Below are positions 17,066 to 26,900 of a stretch of DNA of 40,130 nucleotides, piece by piece (positions within the stretch are counted from its first letter, which is position 1; every line of letters starts with the position of its first letter). The stretch is taken from assembly GCA_050331575.1 (NCBI GenBank), contig JBHJGS010000022.1, positions 1 to 40,130 of the forward strand, in the 5' to 3' direction. The notes under the pieces are model-generated. The model was not told the DNA's origin. It searched no databases and was given only the letters and a program-made list of their open reading frames with translations. The position numbers and the translations under genes were made by a program. The DNA is from JBHJGS01 sp050331575. Its GTDB lineage: Bacteria; Pseudomonadota; Alphaproteobacteria; Sphingomonadales; Rhodothalassiaceae.

Positions 17066-18475
17066 TTAGACAATATTGGTCAGTTCCTGGAGGATTTCAT
17101 CGGCTGTGGAAATTGTCCGCGCCGACGCGGAGAAGGCGCGCTGATTGACAATGAGGTCGGCGAATTCCTGCGCCAGGTCGACCGTGGATTCTTCCAGCGC
17201 ACCGGCAATGACGCCGCCGGCGCCGCCGGCCCCGGGCACGGTGAAGTTGACCGCACCGGATGCGGCACTTTCGGCAAAGGCCGGCCCGCTGATCGGGCTC
17301 AGGCCATCGGGATTAGGGAAGGTGGCGATGGGCAGTTGGAAGATTTCCTGGCTGACACCATTGTCGAACAACACGCTCACCCGACCCGATTCGGTCACGT
17401 CAACGCCGATGGGATTGCCGAACAGCGCGCCATCGGTAATCGTCGACAAATCGCCGACGGAGTTGGACAGGACCAGGCCGTCATTGCCGTCGTCGGAACC
17501 GAAATTGAACGTAATGGTGGAGTTGTCGGCGCCGTTGGACGGATCGAACTGCAAGGTCGTGGCAAATTCGATCGGGTTGCCCGGGCCGGGGTTCACAGTG
17601 GTGGGACCTGCCGGGAAATTCTCCACATATTGCGCGATGGTGCCATCGCCATTGAAGGTCAGCACGCCAGAGGTGACCAACTGCGTGCCCAGGGCGCCGG
17701 CATTGGGCGCGCCGACGCTGGTATCCAGGGTGTTCGGGTTCGGCGCAAAAACCTCGACCCGGAAATCGGTCGGGCTGCTGTCGACCCGGGTAAAGGCGAC
17801 ATTCAGTTCCTGCTGGTTGCCCAACGAATCGATCACGAACAGCGTCTGGACGACTTGGGGAACCTGCGCGGCCGGGTTGGTCGGGTCGGTCACGCCGAGC
17901 GCCAAGGAGCCTTCCGGCACGCTAGCGGCGGGCAATTGCGGCAAGGACGAGGAGATGGTTCCATTCAGCTCCGCTGTCGTTGTGGGCATGGCCGCGCCGG
18001 TGAAATTATTGATGTCGACCGGTTCAAAGCTGCTGCTGTCGGAGAGGTCGCTGACCAGATTGCCCATGCCGTCGACCGGCACGCCCAGCAATTGCTGTCC
18101 GGCGGTGTTGGTCAGCACGCCATTCTCATCCGGCAGGAAATTGCCCGCGCGGCTGTAGGCGATGTTCATCAGCGCATCAGCATCGGGCATATCATTGACG
18201 ACAAAGAAGCCGCCGCCGTCGATCGCCAGCGCGGTCGGATTGGAGCTGGAGGCTAGCAGGCCCTGTTCGCTGATCAGCGCCTGGGTGCGCAGATCGACGC
18301 CACCGGGGGTGAAGGCCGTGCTCTGGGTGGAATTGATCACCAGAGCGGAGAACTGGCTTTCGGTGCGCTTAAAGCCCACGGTATTGACGTTGGCGATATT
18401 GTCCGAGACCACGCCGACCGCGTCGGTAAACGCAGCAACGCCGCTGACCCCGGTATTCAAAGCTGCAAATGCCAT
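17066..18475 (-). CDS. flgE: Flagellar hook protein FlgE
   Basis: Subunit of the extracellular hook. 469 residues. The N-terminal rod/hook signature (about 1-45, with LNTGVSGVAAF, DNIANVNTVGFKR and QFSALV) and the C-terminal matching helix (about 435-468, with FADLIVNQRAFSASARTISTADEILQEL) polymerise together. Between them lie variable surface domains rich in Asn, Thr and Gly. An AAGGAGA ribosome binding site precedes the ATG. It is the last gene of fliK-flgD-flgE and is followed by a strong terminator. No signal peptide is expected because hook subunits leave through the flagellar export gate. Confidence 0.95.
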   Translation of the reverse strand: MAFAALNTGVSGVAAFTDAVGVVSDNIANVNTVGFKRTESQFSALVINSTQSTAFTPGGVDLRTQALISEQGLLASSSNPTALAIDGGGFFVVNDMPDADALMNIAYSRAGNFLPDENGVLTNTAGQQLLGVPVDGMGNLVSDLSDSSSFEPVDINNFTGAAMPTTTAELNGTISSSLPQLPAASVPEGSLALGVTDPTNPAAQVPQVVQTLFVIDSLGNQQELNVAFTRVDSSPTDFRVEVFAPNPNTLDTSVGAPNAGALGTQLVTSGVLTFNGDGTIAQYVENFPAGPTTVNPGPGNPIEFATTLQFDPSNGADNSTITFNFGSDDGNDGLVLSNSVGDLSTITDGALFGNPIGVDVTESGRVSVLFDNGVSQEIFQLPIATFPNPDGLSPISGPAFAESAASGAVNFTVPGAGGAGGVIAGALEESTVDLAQEFADLIVNQRAFSASARTISTADEILQELTNIV

Positions 18476-18529
18476 GATTTGTCTCCTTTTAAGCGGTGCC
18501 GCGCGCGCGGCTCATCTCGCGCTGTGTGG

Positions 18530-19219
18530 TCATTGGGAGTTTGGGGTTCGAAGGGCCAGGACATCGTCCAGCGAGACGCTCTGACCGCCCACGGTCAGCA
18601 AGGGCGCCACGCCAGTGGTGTCTACGGCGGTGACGGTATCGGTCACGAAGCGCGCCACCGGTACGATATTGTCGTCATTGTTCAAGGCGGTGACCCGGAG
18701 GGTATAGTCGCCCTCCGGCAGGGGCTCGCCGTCCTCATCGATGCCGGCGAAAAAGACGTCGTGGCGGCCCTGCGTGATCTGACCTTCGCCGCTGCGCACG
18801 ACGCGGCCGGCGGCGTTCAACACGTCAATCTGGGTCGACTGGATATTCTCCGGTAGAGCGTAGCTGAACTGGATGCCCGCCTCGCCCTGGGACAGCCGCC
18901 CGGTGGCGCCTTCGACCATGGCTTCACGGCCAAGATAGTTGATCGCAGTCAACTGCTGATCCTGGGACAGCAGATTGGCGATGCGCTCCAAATTCTGGTT
19001 GCCCTGGATTTCCTGTTCCACGCTGGCAAAATTCACCAGCTGATTGGTGAATTCGCTGCTGTCCATCGGCGACAAGGGATCTTGCGCCTGCAATTGGGTG
19101 GTCAGGATCGTCAGAAACGTATCGAAATCCTGGGCGAACCGGCTGCCGGCCTGGGTCGCAGCACTGGCTGCGGCGGCCCCGTTAGCCCCAGCCGCTCCGG
19201 CGGCGTCGACGAATGCCAT
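18530..19219 (-). CDS. flgD: Flagellar hook-capping protein FlgD
   Basis: Scaffold cap needed for hook polymerisation. 229 residues. The N-terminal FlgD domain (about 30-85) contains FLTILTTQLQAQDPLSPMDS and FTNQLVNFASVEQ, the standard signature. It is followed by a FLIG/FnIII-like region (about 105-190) in which ALPENIQSTQIDVLNAAGRVV and EGDYTLRVTA are recognisable. A perfect AAAGGAGGAG ribosome binding site precedes the ATG. It begins 12 nt after the fliK stop and is followed 54 nt later by flgE. Confidence 0.95.
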   Translation of the reverse strand: MAFVDAAGAAGANGAAAASAATQAGSRFAQDFDTFLTILTTQLQAQDPLSPMDSSEFTNQLVNFASVEQEIQGNQNLERIANLLSQDQQLTAINYLGREAMVEGATGRLSQGEAGIQFSYALPENIQSTQIDVLNAAGRVVRSGEGQITQGRHDVFFAGIDEDGEPLPEGDYTLRVTALNNDDNIVPVARFVTDTVTAVDTTGVAPLLTVGGQSVSLDDVLALRTPNSQ

Positions 19220-19231
19220 GGCGCTCCTCCT

Positions 19232-20929
19232 TTAGATCACGATATTGACGCCGCCGGACAGATCCGCGCCGATCAGATCATTGACGTCGATCATGACCTC
19301 GGCGTCTTCGACCTCCGGCTCTTCGGCGGCATCGGGGTTTTCAAGAATGTCGGCGAAATTGGCTTGACCGCTCTTTGACTGACCGAACTCACCACCCTGG
19401 CCCTGGCCTTGCTGGTTCAGCGAGAAGTTCAGGCTATTGCCATCGGTGCGCACGCCAGCGTCTTGTAAGGCGCGCTCCAGGAAGCGGGCATCGCGTTGCA
19501 GCAGGTCCAAGGTTTCCGGCCGGTCCGCGGCGATCTGGGCGCGCACGGCGCCTTCGACCTGAAAGTCCAGCCGGATCGCGACCCGGCCCAATTCCGGCGG
19601 ATCCAGTTGCACCGTCATGCGCGTGTTGCCATCGATGATGGCCCGGCCGACGCGGAAGGCCAATTGCTGCGCCGGCGGCGGGGGCGGCGGCGGCGCTGCG
19701 CGCTCCGGCGCGGCGATCTGGCTGCTGGGCGGGCCCAGGTCGCGGATCACGCTGGTGACCAGAATCTGTTCGCCCGGCCGGCCTGCTGCGTCTGCGGCGG
19801 CTTGCGGTCGGACCGGCGCTGCGGCGATTTCTGCCAGCGCGGCGCGCAAGCGATTGATCAGCGCCTCGCTTTCGACCGGGTTGATCGTTTCGGTTTGGAA
19901 AAGCTCGGCGGCGACGGCGTCAGTCGGGCCGGCGGTGAATTTCGCCAAAGCGGCCGCCTCGATCGCGGACTGGCCGTCCGCCGGTGTCACGTGCAAGAGC
20001 TGTTGCGGCAACAGCTGGGTCGCGGTGCGGCCGGAACCGGCGGCATCGGTGGCGGGGACAATGTCCACCGCGGCCTTGGCCAGACCCTCAGCCAGCATTT
20101 CGCCGCCGCTCGGCCCGCTGGAAAGCAAGTGCCCGAGCTGCACCGGTTCGGCGGTTGGCTCCGGCACCGGAACAGTCAGCAGGCTGGCCTCGTCGATGCT
20201 GAGGGCCTCGCGCAATGTCTCCAGCGGCACCGGTGTGCCGTCGGCCAGCACCAGCGAGGCTGCGCCGCCGGCATCCGGTTCAATCGGCTGCGCGGGCAAG
20301 GCGGCGAACAGAATCGGTGCCTCGGCCGGCAAGCCTTCCAACACCGCGGTGGCGGGCGTGTCCTCCGGCACCAGGACGAGAAAGGCGGGTGGCTCACCGT
20401 TGACCAGCGGCAGGCCTTCGGCTTCGGCAACAGGGATCATGATCGCCTGATCTGGCGACGCTGTCGCGGCTTGGCCCTGCTTCAACGCACTGGCCAGGGC
20501 ATCCAGGCTGGGCGTCTGGCCCGGCGGCAGCGTGTTCAAAAGCTCGGTCACTGCGTCCTGGGCCTCCGGCGGAAGCTGGTCCAACCCGGGGATCTGGAGC
20601 AGCTTGGGGGCGCCCTCGGTGGTGGCGTCGGCCCCGTCTTGCAGGGCGGCCATAGAGGCGCCCGGGGCGGCCGCGAACAGACCGTGCAGCCTATCGGCGG
20701 TCTGTCCTGTCGCCGCCAGACCCTGCGCCGGCACTTGCACGGCGTCTTGCGGCACCATGGCCGCCTGCGGCGCGGTCAAGGCCAGATCCTGGCCGGTGAA
20801 CGGGCCGCTCTGCAGCGCGCTGTGGAACGCGCCGGGCTGACCGCTCCCGGGGCCCAGAACCGTGTCAGAGACCGCCGGCCCCGCGGGACCGCCTAGAAAC
20901 GCAAACGTGATCGGCGAGGGCATGGCCAT
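19232..20929 (-). CDS. fliK: Flagellar hook-length control protein FliK
   Basis: Molecular ruler that switches export specificity when the hook is complete. I chose the ATG at 20929, which has GGAG at 6-nt spacing, giving 565 residues; a TTG 18 nt upstream is less likely. The long N-terminal region is Ala/Pro/Gln-rich and low in conserved sequence, as is normal. The C-terminal Flg_hook domain (about 430-515) has MTVQLDPPELGRVAIRLDF and the RDARFLERALQDAGV helix, the hallmark of FliK. It heads fliK-flgD-flgE, with a sigma-54 promoter just upstream. Confidence 0.9.
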   Translation of the reverse strand: MAMPSPITFAFLGGPAGPAVSDTVLGPGSGQPGAFHSALQSGPFTGQDLALTAPQAAMVPQDAVQVPAQGLAATGQTADRLHGLFAAAPGASMAALQDGADATTEGAPKLLQIPGLDQLPPEAQDAVTELLNTLPPGQTPSLDALASALKQGQAATASPDQAIMIPVAEAEGLPLVNGEPPAFLVLVPEDTPATAVLEGLPAEAPILFAALPAQPIEPDAGGAASLVLADGTPVPLETLREALSIDEASLLTVPVPEPTAEPVQLGHLLSSGPSGGEMLAEGLAKAAVDIVPATDAAGSGRTATQLLPQQLLHVTPADGQSAIEAAALAKFTAGPTDAVAAELFQTETINPVESEALINRLRAALAEIAAAPVRPQAAADAAGRPGEQILVTSVIRDLGPPSSQIAAPERAAPPPPPPPAQQLAFRVGRAIIDGNTRMTVQLDPPELGRVAIRLDFQVEGAVRAQIAADRPETLDLLQRDARFLERALQDAGVRTDGNSLNFSLNQQGQGQGGEFGQSKSGQANFADILENPDAAEEPEVEDAEVMIDVNDLIGADLSGGVNIVI

Positions 20930-20963
20930 AAGGCACTCCGCAAACAAAACTCACGGCAGCCTA

Positions 20964-20979
20964 AGCAAGCGACGGGCCA
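20964..20979 (-). promoter_or_regulatory. Sigma-54 promoter of fliK-flgD-flgE
   Basis: The minus strand reads TGGCCCG-TCGC-TTGCT. Compared with the sigma-54 consensus TGGCACG-N4-TTGCW there is a single mismatch, and the invariant GG (-24) and GC (-12) are present at the exact 10-nt spacing. Transcription would begin near 20953, about 24 nt before the fliK start codon. FlbD, encoded at 10551-11933, is the likely activator; its upstream binding site was not identified. Confidence 0.78.
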
Positions 20980-21152
20980 AGTTCGCAGACATGGCTAAGC
21001 CTCAGAAAAGAAAGGGGTTTGCCTTGGCATCGGGACCAGTCAAACGTTTCCGGCCAGGCGGAATTGACCGATTGATCCGGCCTGCCGGCAGCTTCTGCCC
21101 GGCGGCGGTGCCGGGCTTGAGCGGCTCAGGCCCGATACGGTAAACCTCGGCC

Positions 21153-22337
21153 ATGACGCAGCGATCTGACATTTTGAAGGCGACACGGCTGGATTTGCCC
21201 GGCGATCCGGCTCGCACCCGGGTGGTTGTTGCCATGTCCGGCGGCGTGGACAGTTCGGTGGCCGCGGCTGTGCTGGCCGAGCAGGGCTATGACGTCGTCG
21301 GCATCACGCTGCAGCTTTATGATCATGGCGCGGCGGTGGCCAAGAAGGGCGCTTGCTGTGCTGGGCAGGATATCCACGATGCCCGCCGCGTCGCCGACCA
21401 GATAGGCATCCCGCATTATGTTCTGGACTATGAAAGCCGCTTCAAGAAGTCGGTGATCGACGAGTTCGCCGACAGTTATATTCGCGGCGAAACGCCGATC
21501 CCGTGTGTGCGCTGCAATCAGACGGTGAAGTTCCGCGATCTGCTGGCCACGGCGAAGGATTTGGGCGCGGACTGCCTGGCCACCGGGCATTATGTGCAGA
21601 GCCATGCGCTGGCGGACGGTCGCCGCGCGCTTTACCGGGCCGTCGATGACAGCCGGGATCAGAGCTATTTTCTATTCGCCACCACCCCTGAACAGCTGGA
21701 TTTTCTGCGCTTTCCCTTGGGCGGTCTGGAAAAGCCGCAGGTGCGTGCGCTGGCGGATCGCTATGCCCTGCCGGTCGCTGCCAAGCCGGACAGCCAGGAC
21801 ATCTGCTTCGTGCCCAACGGCAATTATGCCCAGGTGATCGAAAAGCTGCGGCCGGGCGCGGCGGAGCCGGGCGAGATCGTTGATCTGGCCGGCGAGGTCG
21901 TCGGCCGGCACGACGGCGTCATTCATTACACCATCGGACAGCGCCGCGGCTTGGGCGTCGGCGGTCAGGCCGAGCCGCTGTATGTGGTGCGCCTGGAGCC
22001 GGCCTCGCGCCGCGTCGTCGTCGGCCCGCGCGAGGCACTGCTGACCGCGGGCCTGATCGCCACGCAGGTCAATTGGCTGGGCGAGCCGATGGGGCCTCAG
22101 GGTTTGGACTGTAAGGTCAAGATCCGCAACACCGCAGCACCGGTCGACGCGCGGGTGACGCTGGAAGGCACCCAGGCGCGGCTGATCTTTGCTGAGCCCC
22201 AGGCCGGCGTGTCACCGGGGCAGGCGGCGGTCTTCTATGACGGCGACCGGGTGTTGGGCGGCGGCTGGATCGGCCGGAAAATCCCCGTAATGTTGGGCGT
22301 CGATCAAGCCGGCGCGAGCTTGGGCGAGGCGGCTTGA
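21153..22337 (+). CDS. mnmA: tRNA-specific 2-thiouridylase MnmA
   Basis: Thiolates U34 of tRNA-Lys, tRNA-Glu and tRNA-Gln using ATP and a relayed sulfur. 394 residues, normal for alphaproteobacteria with a short N-terminal extension. The PP-loop SGGVDSS is at residues 29-35. The catalytic pair is visible: Cys118 in the PCVRCN block and Cys218 in DSQDICFVP, corresponding to E. coli Cys102 and Cys199. C-terminal beta-barrel domains follow, with HYTIGQRRGLG and SPGQAAVFYDGD. No strong ribosome binding site precedes the ATG at 21153. It is divergent from fliK and followed by tRNA-Met. Confidence 0.95.
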   Translation: MTQRSDILKATRLDLPGDPARTRVVVAMSGGVDSSVAAAVLAEQGYDVVGITLQLYDHGAAVAKKGACCAGQDIHDARRVADQIGIPHYVLDYESRFKKSVIDEFADSYIRGETPIPCVRCNQTVKFRDLLATAKDLGADCLATGHYVQSHALADGRRALYRAVDDSRDQSYFLFATTPEQLDFLRFPLGGLEKPQVRALADRYALPVAAKPDSQDICFVPNGNYAQVIEKLRPGAAEPGEIVDLAGEVVGRHDGVIHYTIGQRRGLGVGGQAEPLYVVRLEPASRRVVVGPREALLTAGLIATQVNWLGEPMGPQGLDCKVKIRNTAAPVDARVTLEGTQARLIFAEPQAGVSPGQAAVFYDGDRVLGGGWIGRKIPVMLGVDQAGASLGEAA

Positions 22338-22378
22338 CCGCATCTGGTGCCGTGCTTATAAGCCCGGCTCTCGGCAGG

Positions 22379-22455
22379 GGCGGAGTAGCTCAGTTGGTGA
22401 GAGCGCAGGATTCATAACCCTGAGGTCGGCGGTTCAAGTCCGCCCTCCGCTACCA
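22379..22455 (+). tRNA. tRNA-Met (anticodon CAT, elongator)
   Basis: A 77-nt cloverleaf can be folded by hand. The acceptor is GGCGGAG/CTCCGCT with a G-U first pair, the D stem GCTC/GAGC, the anticodon loop TTCATAA with CAT at 22413-22415, and the T stem GGCGG/CCGCC with loop TTCAAGT. The 3' CCA is encoded. The paired position 1-72 and the overall wording fit the elongator methionine tRNA of alphaproteobacteria rather than the initiator. An A-C mismatch closes the anticodon stem. A CAT anticodon could in principle be tRNA-Ile2, but the acceptor differs. Confidence 0.93.
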
Positions 22456-22481
22456 TTTCCCCGTGTCTGTGTTTGCGTCGG

Positions 22482-23456
22482 TCAGACCCGCGACAGCCGG
22501 CGGTAGCGGGCCGGGGTGGTGCCGGACCATTTCTTGAAGACGGTGGAGAAATGGCTTTGGCTGCCGAAGCCGCAGCTCACCGCGATGACGCTTAAGGCGT
22601 CGTCGGTTTTCTCCAGGCGTTGCTTGGCCAGCTCGACGCGCTGTTCCAGAATATAGTCATAGGGTGTGCGGCCGACGCTCTGCTTGAACAGCCGGGTCAG
22701 CGTATCGATGCTAAGACCGCTGATCGGCACCAGGTCGTTGAGGCTGATGGCCTCGGTCAAATGCGCCTGGATATAGTCCATGCAGTCCTGCACCGCGCGG
22801 GCGCGGTGGCGCGCCCGCACCGGCTTGATCCGCTGCGCCAGCGTCGACCAGCGCAGCAGCGCCCGCTGCACGATCTGGTGCGCCAGCGCCTCCACGGTCA
22901 GGGCTTGCACCGGGCTGCCGGCCGCCATCAGCTGTTTCAGCCCGGCCGCGGCCCGGGCGATTTGCATATCGAACACCGGCGGGCCGCGATCGGCAAAATT
23001 CAGGCTGCTGGCATCGGTCAGATCGCCGATCATCTGATCGATCAACCAGGGCTGCACGCGCACGGCCAAAAGGTCATGGCGGTCCGCCGCATCGGGCTGG
23101 GCATAGCCGATGCGATAGATTTCCGACCCGGCCGGGGCGAAGAAGCTGCTGCCCTGAGGGATCATAAGCGCACGCGTGTGATCGGAATTGACGCTGATTT
23201 CAGAGGCGGAATGGCTGCAAGCGAATTCAATGATATGGCCGTTGGGGCGGACATGCAGCTCCATGGCCTGCAACGACACATCATAGATGCTCAGCCCGGC
23301 CAAATGCGCCTGTTGGCCCCATTTTGGCATCTGATTCAGGCAGGTTCGCCGCGCCCCCCAGGCCGCGGACGCGCCGTGCTCGAAGCGCTCGACCGGGCAC
23401 AGGCCGGGATCTGCACCTGACAGGTCGGCTGCAGCCGATCCAAATTCGCCAAACAT
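22482..23456 (-). CDS. AraC-family transcriptional regulator
   Basis: DNA-binding regulator of 324 residues when started at the ATG 23456, which has AGGA 9 nt upstream; a start 63 nt further up is open but less likely. The C-terminal third (about 225-322) carries two helix-turn-helix motifs typical of AraC/XylS proteins, including LNDLVPISGLSIDTLTRLF and the family signature VIAVSCGFGSQSHFSTVFKKWSGTTPARYRR. The N-terminal two thirds resemble the ligand-binding half of AraC_binding_2-type regulators; the ligand is unknown. It is divergent from the Oar-like receptor at 23918 across a 461-nt region with two perfect palindromes, which suggests it controls that receptor or itself. Confidence 0.88.
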   Translation of the reverse strand: MFGEFGSAAADLSGADPGLCPVERFEHGASAAWGARRTCLNQMPKWGQQAHLAGLSIYDVSLQAMELHVRPNGHIIEFACSHSASEISVNSDHTRALMIPQGSSFFAPAGSEIYRIGYAQPDAADRHDLLAVRVQPWLIDQMIGDLTDASSLNFADRGPPVFDMQIARAAAGLKQLMAAGSPVQALTVEALAHQIVQRALLRWSTLAQRIKPVRARHRARAVQDCMDYIQAHLTEAISLNDLVPISGLSIDTLTRLFKQSVGRTPYDYILEQRVELAKQRLEKTDDALSVIAVSCGFGSQSHFSTVFKKWSGTTPARYRRLSRV

Positions 23457-23758
23457 ATACAGTATTCCTACCAAATGCCGGCGGCCACGCCGGGCCTTAA
23501 GACCAAACCCTTGTGGCATGTATGGCGCCTTGACCGCGCCGCTTCAATTTAAACTGTCGTGACCTCTAGGGCCAGCTTGTCTGACCTCGCCGTGATGGCG
23601 CCGTGGTTAGTGGAAGGTTTATCGAAGATTTAAAGAGCATCGGATCAAGAATATCCCAGCCAACGGAGCGAGCCCCTGTTGCTCTCGCATTCCACAATAT
23701 CCGCTGTTCAAGAAATTTTGCGGAAAGCGCGTAAATTCACCAAGACGATCGAAATAAA

Positions 23759-23776
23759 TGTGGCGTTCTTGCCACA
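23759..23776. promoter_or_regulatory. Palindrome TGTGGC-N6-GCCACA
   Basis: A perfect 6-6-6 inverted repeat 141 nt upstream of the receptor start codon. Its size and symmetry suit a dimeric regulator operator or a short RNA hairpin. Which protein binds is unknown. Confidence 0.45.
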
Positions 23777-23811
23777 ACAGGAAGGCCTTTCGCAGAGAAC
23801 TCTTTGAGTTT

Positions 23812-23828
23812 TTTCCGATATTCGGAAA
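23812..23828. promoter_or_regulatory. Palindrome TTTCCGA-TAT-TCGGAAA
   Basis: A perfect 7-3-7 inverted repeat 89 nt upstream of the receptor start codon, preceded by a run of T. It is a good candidate operator for the Oar-like receptor gene. It does not match the Zur-type site at 37816. Confidence 0.5.
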
Positions 23829-23917
23829 GCAGAGCATCGCTTCAACAAAACCGTCATATGTCGTCCTTAGCCCCTCGCGCCATCACCTTTTTCTAACCGG
23901 TTTGTGAGGGACAGTTT

Positions 23918-26900
23918 ATGTCGAAGACCATGAAGGGGGCGCAGGTCTTGCGCCGCTATCTGGGCAGCACGTGCTTGAGCGTGGGCGCCGTCGCTGCCCT
24001 GGCCGCCACTGCCTGGACCCCGGCTCAGGCGCAGGTCACCTTTGCCACCGCGCAAGGCCGCGTTGAGATGCCGCGCACCGGCCGCATTGAAGACATTACA
24101 GTGGAAGTGACCCACATTCCGTCGGGATCCCGGCGTGTGGTCACCACCAATGACCAGGGCCGCTTCGTTGCCACCGGTTTGCGCATCGGCGGGCCCTACA
24201 GCTTCCGTTTCTTCGGCCCCGGCATTGAGACCCGCACGGTGAATGTGCCCTATATCGAAGCCGGCACGCCGTTTCAGTTGAACGTGCAACTGCGCGCGGC
24301 CGCAATCGAGGAGGTTGAGGTCATCGGCGAATATATCGGTGACCTAGACTATGGCTCGACCTTCACCTTTGATGCGGAGACAATCCGTAAGACGCCGGTG
24401 ATCGAACGCCGGCTGCAAGAGATCATCCGGCGCGAATCCACCGCCTTCGTCGATTTCGGCCAGAGCCTGGAAACCCAAGGCATTTCGATCCTGGGCTTCA
24501 ACACCCGGTTCAACAATCTCGTGGTCGACGGTGTCTCGCTGCAGGACAGCTTCGGCGACAGCTTCACCGGCTTCACCACCCGCCGCTCGGCGATCTCGCT
24601 GGATGCGATTGAATCCATCTCGGTGGAAACCGCGCCGTTCGACGTGCAGAATTCCGGCTTCCAGGGTGGTCTGGTGAACATCACCACCAAGTCGGGCACC
24701 AATGAGTTCCATGGTGGCGCCTTCTTCCAGCGCAATGGCGGCGATCTGTTGAGCGCGGATCGCGCCGGAACCGACGAAGATGGCAGCCCCAACCTGATCA
24801 ACGCGCCGGATCGGGAAAACACCTGGGGCGTCTTCCTGAATGGTCCCATTATCAAGGACAAGCTGTTTTTCCTGGTCTCCTATGAAGAATTCGATCAGGA
24901 AGATCCCTTGAACAGCTGCCCCGCCGGCTTCGGATGCCCAAATCCCTTCTTTGACATCACTTTGGACCTGTACAATCAGATCGCCGCGGCCTCGATCGCC
25001 CAATATGGCTTCGACCCGGGCAGCTTCGACGATATCGCCACCTTCAATGACGGCGAGCGCAAATTCCTGGCCAAGCTGGACTGGAACATCAATGAGGACC
25101 ACCGTGCCTCGCTGACTTGGCAGCGAACCACCTCGACCTTCATTAACGGCACCGGCGTCCCGGGCCTGGACGGGCCGCTGACCTTCCAGACCGGGGCCGC
25201 TGACACGCCGCACCTGGTTTCCGCGCAGCTCTTCTCAAGCTGGACCGACAAATTCTCCAGCCAAATCACCTTCGGCTTTACCCGCAACGAGCGCAATACC
25301 GAGCTTTTCCCGGGTGCCAGCGGCATCGGTCAGATCACTCTGAACGAGGTCGGCATCAACGCCAATGCCGATGGTCCGATCCTGGACGACGATGGCAATT
25401 TGGAACCCGATGGGGATCTTTCGCTGGCTCCGGATGACGAAGAACAGATTGAGCGTTCGGACAATAACCGGATCCAGTTCAAGGCTCGCGGCGAGTATTA
25501 TGCCGGCAAGCACACCCTGTCTTTCGGGTATGAGTTTGATTATCGTGATCTCTTCGATATCCGCGTCCCGGGCGGCAATGGCATCTTCAATTTCGAGGCC
25601 AGCGGCGGCAACACCACGTTCGAGAATTTCGCCGCCGGGATCGTCGATGAAGTGTCGCTGTTCGGCGCCGCAACCGGAGACCCCTTTGATGTTGCGGTGG
25701 ATTTCCAGATCGCCCAGCACAGCTTCTACATCCAAGATGAATGGCAGGTGTTGCCCAATCTGAGCCTGCTGTTCGGCCTGCGCTACGAACGCTTCGAAAC
25801 CTCCGACGAACCGGAGGAGAATCCGTTCTTCGTTCAGCGCTACGGCTTCTCCAATTCCGTCAGCCTGGACAATGTCGATACCTTCCTGCCGCGCTTCTCG
25901 TTCAACTGGCAGCCTTTCGAGCGCACCACCATCCGCGGTGGCGCGGGCATTTTTGCCGGCGGGATCCCCTTCGCCTATCTGGCTGAGCCGTATCGCAATC
26001 TGGGGATCAACCTGTTCAATGTGTCGCTGCCGGGCAGTGCATTGGGTGAGATCACAACTTTCGCCGAGGTGCCGCCGGCGCTGATCGCGCTGCTGGGCGA
26101 TGAAGAAAATGCGGTTCTGGCCGATCAGTCCTTGGAAACGGGCGTGAACTCGCTGGACCCGAATTTTGAGAATCCCAGAAACCTGCGACTGCAGTTCGCC
26201 GTCGACCAATTTTTCGACGTGCCGGTTTTGGGCGACAATTGGAAATTCACCGCCGAAGTGATTTACTCCAATATTCTGGAAGCCATTCAGTTCCAGGACC
26301 TGCGACTGCAGGAAACCGGCGCGTTCATTACCGCGCTACAGGCTGAACGCTATACCCAGATCAGCGTCGACCAGGGCGATATCCGGCCGATCGCGGAGAC
26401 CACGCAGTCCAATGACAGCTTCTTCCCGCTGACCGGTGCGGACGGGCCGTTCCTGGACCCGCAGGACATTCAGGTGACCAACACGTCCGAGGGCTTCAGC
26501 ACGGTGCTGCGCTTCGGTTTGGAGAAGACCTGGACGCACGATTTGCTGGGACAGCTTCGCTTCGGAGCTAATTATAGCTACACCGAATCCGTCGATGTTT
26601 CGCCAGCCAACGACACCGACGATCTGGACGATGTGTTCGAGACCGGCGCCTATAATGACGTGAACAATCCCATTGCCGGGCCATCGATCCAGGCTGTTCC
26701 GCACAATTTTGTCTACACTTTCGACTATCGGAAGAATTTTGATAATGATTGGGCGGTGACCTTCTCGGTGCTCGGCAATTTCCGGTCCGGCCGGGCGACA
26801 TCCCTGGTCGGGGACGAGGCGAACAATGACCTGAACTCCGGCAATTTCGCCAACGCCGCTGGGGAAACCTTGGCCGAACAGGGCGTCGAATTGATCCAAC

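Larger units (their letters stand above)
23457..23917. other. AT-richer divergent control region
   Basis: This 461-nt gene-free stretch between the AraC-type regulator and the Oar-like receptor is clearly less GC-rich than its surroundings. It contains no supported ORF; a 72-codon minus-strand frame at 23619-23837 lacks any recognisable features. Two perfect palindromes, listed separately, lie near the receptor side. A consensus sigma-70 promoter was not assigned. Confidence 0.6.

Noticed and set aside
20991..21143. A 50-codon plus-strand frame between fliK and mnmA
   Set aside because: No ribosome binding site and no recognisable features; it overlaps the fliK promoter region.
23619..23837. 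A 72-codon minus-strand frame in the AraC/receptor gap
   Set aside because: AT-rich DNA with palindromes, no ribosome binding site and no family features.
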